Assembly: GCA_035455265.1 (NCBI GenBank)
Contig: DATIFK010000155.1
Location: 1-16,304 of the forward strand
Origin: MGOM01 sp035455265
Lineage (GTDB): Bacteria; Chloroflexota; Anaerolineae; Anaerolineales; E44-bin32
Reading direction: 5' to 3'
DNA: 16,304 nucleotides
In this document: positions 13,112 through 16,304 of the stretch, piece after piece
Position numbering within the stretch: position 1 is the stretch's first letter
How the letters are laid out: each line of letters begins with the position of its first letter
Translations under genes and position numbers: made by a program
The notes under the pieces: model-generated
Databases searched by the model: none
What the model saw: only the letters and a program-made list of their open reading frames with translations
Told to the model about the DNA's origin: nothing

Positions 13112-13140
13112 ATCATACGGAACAAATGTTCGCATGTCAA
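13112..13140 (-). promoter_or_regulatory. Promoter of the SOS operon
   Basis: On the minus strand TTGACA (13140-13135), a 17-bp spacer and TATGAT (13117-13112) form a near-consensus sigma-A promoter, the best in the window. The start is predicted near 13105, giving a leader of about 50 nt to the ATG at 13052. Confidence 0.85.
13120..13131. promoter_or_regulatory. LexA-type SOS box 2, inside the promoter spacer
   Basis: GAACAAATGTTC matches GAAC-N4-GTTC and falls wholly between the -35 and -10 of the minus-strand promoter. Its centre is 31 bp, three helical turns, from the centre of box 1, so both bound dimers would face the same side of the DNA. Confidence 0.8.
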
Positions 13141-13157
13141 GCCCAACTCCCGCGCTG

Positions 13158-13166
13158 TGCTAGAAT
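13158..13166 (+). promoter_or_regulatory. Extended -10 of the amrB-like gene
   Basis: TGCTAGAAT is a TGn-extended -10 that lies 24 bp before the ATG at 13191. It is divergent from the SOS promoter, and the gap between the two -35 regions is so short that they overlap. LexA on box 2 could also affect it. Confidence 0.45.
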
Positions 13167-13190
13167 GGATTCAGTCTGCGCAGGTGGCCT

Positions 13191-14033
13191 ATGCTCGACG
13201 TCCGGCCATCCCCCATCGCCGGTACCTGGTACCCGGAAGACCCCGACATCTTGGCCCGTTCGGTTGACACCATGTTGGCGGCCGCGGAAGTCAAGCCACC
13301 CATGGGGGAGATCCTGGGCCTGGTGGCGCCTCACGCCGGACACCGCTACTCGGGCTCGGTCGCGGCCTATGCCTTCCGCCTGATCCAGGGGGACCGTCGT
13401 CAACGGGTGGCCATCCTTTCTCCGATGCACCATCCCTATCCGGATCCCGTTCTGACGACCGCTCACCGGGCCTTCGGAACACCCCTGGGCACGGTCGAGG
13501 TTGACGCCGCCGGGTTGACACGATTCGAGGAAGCTCTTGCAGCCGCCGGCGTGCCCTTGGCGCGCGTGGCCCACGATCCGGAACATGCGCTCGAGATCGA
13601 GCTGCCATTCCTTCAGAGGACGCTCTCTCCCGGGTTCCAGCTTCTGCCCATCATGCTGCGCGATCAGAGCCGCCCGACCGTCGAAGCTGTGGGGCACGCC
13701 CTGGCATCCGTCCTTGCGGACGCGAACGGCTTGCTGGTTGCCAGCTCGGACCTCTCCCATTTCTTCCCTGCCGGCGTGGCGCGGCGCCTCGACGAGGAAC
13801 TGCTGGCGAGGGTGCGCGCTTTCGATCCGGTGGGAGTCCTGGCAGCCGAGGAGGAAGGTGTCGGCTTCGCCTGCGGCAAGGGGGCCATTGCCGCCACCCT
13901 GTGGGCCGCCGCCGACCTCGGCGCCAACCGCGTCGACATCCTCCACTACGCCCACTCGGGGGACGTGACCGGGGACGATCTTTCAGTCGTCGGCTACGGC
14001 GCGGCGGTCATCTACCGCGCCACCGGCACCTGA
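13191..14033 (+). CDS. amrB: MEMO1 family / AmmeMemoRadiSam system protein B
   Basis: This 280-aa member of the MEMO family is structurally related to class III extradiol dioxygenases and was recently tied to metal/copper chemistry in some homologues. Diagnostic segments are AGTWYPEDP, VAPHAGHRYSG (45-55), EHALEIELPFLQ (131-142), LLVASSDLSHFF, FACGKGAIAA and SGDVTGDDLSVVGYGA. His48, His80, His190 and Cys228 sit at the expected metal-pocket positions. AGGTGG lies four bases before the ATG. The usual partners, AMMECR1-like AmmA and the radical SAM protein, are absent here, so it may act alone or with distant genes. It diverges from the SOS operon and precedes the CorC-like gene by 20 bp. Confidence 0.92.
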   Translation: MLDVRPSPIAGTWYPEDPDILARSVDTMLAAAEVKPPMGEILGLVAPHAGHRYSGSVAAYAFRLIQGDRRQRVAILSPMHHPYPDPVLTTAHRAFGTPLGTVEVDAAGLTRFEEALAAAGVPLARVAHDPEHALEIELPFLQRTLSPGFQLLPIMLRDQSRPTVEAVGHALASVLADANGLLVASSDLSHFFPAGVARRLDEELLARVRAFDPVGVLAAEEEGVGFACGKGAIAATLWAAADLGANRVDILHYAHSGDVTGDDLSVVGYGAAVIYRATGT

Positions 14034-14053
14034 CCTCGGGTCCGTCCGCTCTC

Positions 14054-15379
14054 ATGGACAACAGTCTCGGCATCGACCTGCTCGGCCTGATCGGCATCGC
14101 CGCCCTCGTCCTGGCCAACGCCTTCTTTGTGGCGGCCGAGTTCGCCCTTGTCAGCGTGCGTTCGACGCGCCTGGCGGAGCTATCGGCACAGGGCAACCGC
14201 GCCGCCCGCTGGGCGCAGCGCGCCGCCTCCGATCCGGATCGCTTCATCGCCGCCACACAGCTGGGAATCACGCTCTCCAGCCTCGGTCTCGGGTGGCTCG
14301 GCGAGCCGGCCCTGGCGGACCTGCTGGCGCCGGTCCTGGCCCTCCTGCCGTCGGATCTGGCAAGCCGGCTGGCCCGTCCTTTGTCGGCCGGCCTGGCCTT
14401 CGCCGCCATCACCTTCTTGCATGTCGTCGTCGGAGAGTTGGCGCCCAAGTCGATCGCGCTGCAGAACCCGGAGAAGACCGCGCTGATGGTCGCCCGCCCG
14501 ACGGTGTGGGCCGAGCGACTGTTCCAGCCCGCCATCTGGATCCTCAACGGCGCCGGCAACGGTCTGCTCCGCCTGCTGGGCATCCGCCCGCCGCCGGCTC
14601 GCCAGCAGGTCCACTCGGTGGAAGAGCTGAAGATGATCGTCAGCGCCAGCGCCGTCGAGGGCGTCGTTCAGGACGAGGAAGAAGAGATGGTGCGCGCCGT
14701 CTTCGACTTTGGCGACACCTTGGTGCGCCAGGTGATGGTGCCGCGCACCGAGATGGTGGCGGTGTCCGCCGACGCCACTCTCGAGGACCTGATCGCCGTC
14801 GCTGTCCGCCACCCTTACACCAAGCTCCCCGTCTACGAGGGCAGCCAGGATCACGTTATCGGGGTCGTCCACCAGAAGGACTTGCTTCGGGCCGTGAAGG
14901 AGGTCGCGGCTCGGCGGCGCACCGCCCGCGACCTCATGCGCGAAACGATCTTCGTCCCCGAGACGGCGCGCATCGGCACGCTGCTGGCGCGCTTTCGACG
15001 GCGGCGGCAGCACCTGGCCGTCGTCCTCGACGAATACGGGGGCACGGCCGGCGTCGTGACGCTGGAAGACCTGGTCGAGCAGATCGTCGGCGAAGTGGGC
15101 GACCCGTTCGCCAGCGAACCGGAGATCCAATCCCTGGCCGACGGGACGGCCGTCATCGACGGATTGACGACGATCGAAGAGGTCAACGACCGCTTTCAGC
15201 TCGACCTGCGCGACCCGCACTACGACACGCTGGCGGGCTTCATTCTCGGCCGTCTTGGACGCCTCGCCCAGGTGGGCGACACGGTGACGGTCGATGGCGC
15301 CAGCTTGAGGGTCGAGGCCATGGACGGCTTGCGCATCGCCCGCGTCTCCCTTTCCCCAAAGCCGGCCAAGCCGGCATGA
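14054..15379 (+). CDS. CNNM/CorC (HlyC) family membrane protein with CBS pair
   Basis: This 441-aa hemolysin-C/CorC family protein is probably involved in magnesium or other divalent cation efflux. The N-terminal DUF21/CNNM membrane domain (about 1-180) begins with a hydrophobic helix carrying ANAFFVAAEFALVSVR and includes a further stretch ending in VGELAPKSIALQNP, both family signatures. A CBS pair spans about 226-345 (MVPRTEMVAVS, YTKLPVY, GVVHQKDLL, VVLDEYGGTAGVVTLEDLVEQIVGE), followed by the CorC_HlyC domain (about 355-435, with PHYDTLAGFILGRLG). The ATG at 14054 gives a normal membrane N-terminus; longer forms overlap amrB. Its stop overlaps the priA start by four bases (ATGA), so the two are coupled. 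Confidence 0.92.
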   Translation: MDNSLGIDLLGLIGIAALVLANAFFVAAEFALVSVRSTRLAELSAQGNRAARWAQRAASDPDRFIAATQLGITLSSLGLGWLGEPALADLLAPVLALLPSDLASRLARPLSAGLAFAAITFLHVVVGELAPKSIALQNPEKTALMVARPTVWAERLFQPAIWILNGAGNGLLRLLGIRPPPARQQVHSVEELKMIVSASAVEGVVQDEEEEMVRAVFDFGDTLVRQVMVPRTEMVAVSADATLEDLIAVAVRHPYTKLPVYEGSQDHVIGVVHQKDLLRAVKEVAARRRTARDLMRETIFVPETARIGTLLARFRRRRQHLAVVLDEYGGTAGVVTLEDLVEQIVGEVGDPFASEPEIQSLADGTAVIDGLTTIEEVNDRFQLDLRDPHYDTLAGFILGRLGRLAQVGDTVTVDGASLRVEAMDGLRIARVSLSPKPAKPA

Positions 15380-16304
15380 GCCGCCCGGCGCAGGGTTCCT
15401 CCTCTTCGCCCGCGCGCACCTTCGCCGAGATCGCCGTCCATCTGCCCCGCGTACAGGGAACCTTCCACTATCACCTTCCACCCTCGCTGGAATCCGTCCT
15501 TCGACCGGGGCATCTGGTTGTCGTGCCCTTTGGGCCGCGCCGGGTGCACGGAATCGTCGTGGCGCTCGCCGCGGAAGCGCCCGTTCCCGAAACCCGGCCC
15601 GTGGACGCGCTCGTCGACCCCGATCCGGTCCTGACGCCGGCCCAACTGGATCTGGCGCGCTGGTTGGCGCAGGCGACTCGCTCCACCCTGGCCGAGAGCC
15701 TGGCGATCATGCTGCCCCCCGGCCTGGCCCAGCGAGCCGACACGCGCTACGCCCTGCTGGAACCGGAGCCAGCCACCCGCAACGACACTGAAACTCGCCT
15801 CGTTCATCTGCTTCAGGCGCGAGGGCCGCTGCGAGGCCGACAGCTCGATCGACTCCTTCCCCATCGCGGCTGGGCCCGCGCGGCGGAGGCGCTTCACCGC
15901 CGCGGGCTGGTGTCGCGCCAGAGCGTGCTGGAAGGCCACGTCGTTCACCCGCGCCGGGTGCGCCGCGCCCGCCTGGCCGTCGACCCGGCCAAGGCGCGCG
16001 AGACGCGCTTGGATCTGGGGGACGCCGCGCGGCCGGCCGCGGCACGGCGCCGGGCCGCCCTCGACCTGCTCCTGGCTGAGGGCGGCACGCTCGAGCCCAC
16101 GTGGCTCTACGCCGAGGCCGGAGCACGTCCGGAGGACCTGCGCTATCTCGAGGCGCGCGGTCTCCTCGCCTGGGACGACGTTGAAGTCTCCCGCGACCCG
16201 CTCGCTGGCGTGCACGCCGTGGCGACGCCACCTCCTCCTCTCACCACAGAGCAAACCGCCGCCTGGGAAGCGATCCGGCCCGCCCTGGAGGCCCGCCGCC
16301 ACGA
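15376..16304 (+). CDS. priA: Primosomal protein PriA (replication restart helicase), cut at the window end
   Basis: The first 309 or so residues of PriA, the 3'-5' helicase that reloads the replisome at stalled forks, are present. The 3'-end-binding domain is recognisable: FAEIAVHLPRVQGTFHYHLPP, then LRPGHLVVVPFGPRRVHGIVV. The stretch LTPAQLDLARWLAQATRSTLAESLAIMLPPGL marks its end. A winged-helix-like region rich in Arg follows. The last residues, LTTEQTAAWEAI, are where the helicase core begins. The Walker motifs and cysteine cluster lie beyond base 16304. The start ATG overlaps the CorC-like stop (ATGA). An Ser/Pro-rich stretch of about 12 residues precedes the first conserved strand. Confidence 0.9.
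   Translation, partial: MSRPAQGSSSSPARTFAEIAVHLPRVQGTFHYHLPPSLESVLRPGHLVVVPFGPRRVHGIVVALAAEAPVPETRPVDALVDPDPVLTPAQLDLARWLAQATRSTLAESLAIMLPPGLAQRADTRYALLEPEPATRNDTETRLVHLLQARGPLRGRQLDRLLPHRGWARAAEALHRRGLVSRQSVLEGHVVHPRRVRRARLAVDPAKARETRLDLGDAARPAAARRRAALDLLLAEGGTLEPTWLYAEAGARPEDLRYLEARGLLAWDDVEVSRDPLAGVHAVATPPPPLTTEQTAAWEAIRPALEARRH

Noticed and set aside
13901..14053. N-terminal extension of the CorC-like gene
   Set aside because: It overlaps the conserved C-terminus of amrB and is Arg-rich, unlike a membrane protein start.

Overview
The window is a G+C-rich, densely packed bacterial chromosome segment with 19 protein genes, two of them cut by the window edges. There is no phage, IS element, CRISPR array, tRNA or rRNA. 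The gene content and style point to Chloroflexota, probably an Anaerolineae-like lineage, possibly a metagenome assembly: spoVS in a genome segment with no other sporulation gene, a DUF6391 membrane protein, tandem Pro/Thr-linker lipoproteins, a B. subtilis-like dGK/dCK kinase pair, and a Gram-positive-type SOS box (GAAC-N4-GTTC). This placement is inference, because no marker gene fixes the phylum.

Left part (1-5107): a minus-strand aldo/keto reductase (cut at base 1) diverges from a threonine-3-dehydrogenase-like gene. The latter is followed, with short gaps or overlaps, by three paralogous secreted lipoproteins and an orphan N4/N6-type DNA methyltransferase. Two imperfect inverted repeats built from a GTCNTCA heptamer (546-659 and 5114-5223) flank this block.

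Middle (5229-8052): a three-gene overlapping operon encodes a dGK-like deoxynucleoside kinase, a polymerase-beta-fold nucleotidyltransferase and a dCK-like deoxynucleoside kinase. It is followed by spoVS with a good promoter, a strong ribosome binding site and a perfect 12-bp terminator-like hairpin.

Replication and tRNA modification block (8083-11661): holB (minus strand) diverges from dus, a DUF6391 gene and holA (plus strand), so both single-copy clamp-loader subunits lie within 4 kb.

SOS block (11742-13140, minus strand): this is the most interesting part. A near-ideal promoter (TTGACA, 17 bp, TATGAT) carries one LexA-type box exactly in its spacer and a second, 16/16 symmetric box over the predicted transcription start. 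It drives three tightly packed genes: an FtsK/SpoIIIE-like ATPase-fold protein with destroyed Walker motifs, an 84-aa protein resembling DUF6504 (a family I associate with SOS mutagenesis polymerases), and a 78-aa protein of unknown function. I know of no description of this trio as a unit. It may be a DNA-damage-induced system, with the dead ATPase perhaps acting as a non-catalytic scaffold.

Right part (13158-16304): an amrB/MEMO-family gene diverges from the SOS operon and is followed by a CNNM/CorC-type CBS membrane protein and the start of priA, which runs off the window.
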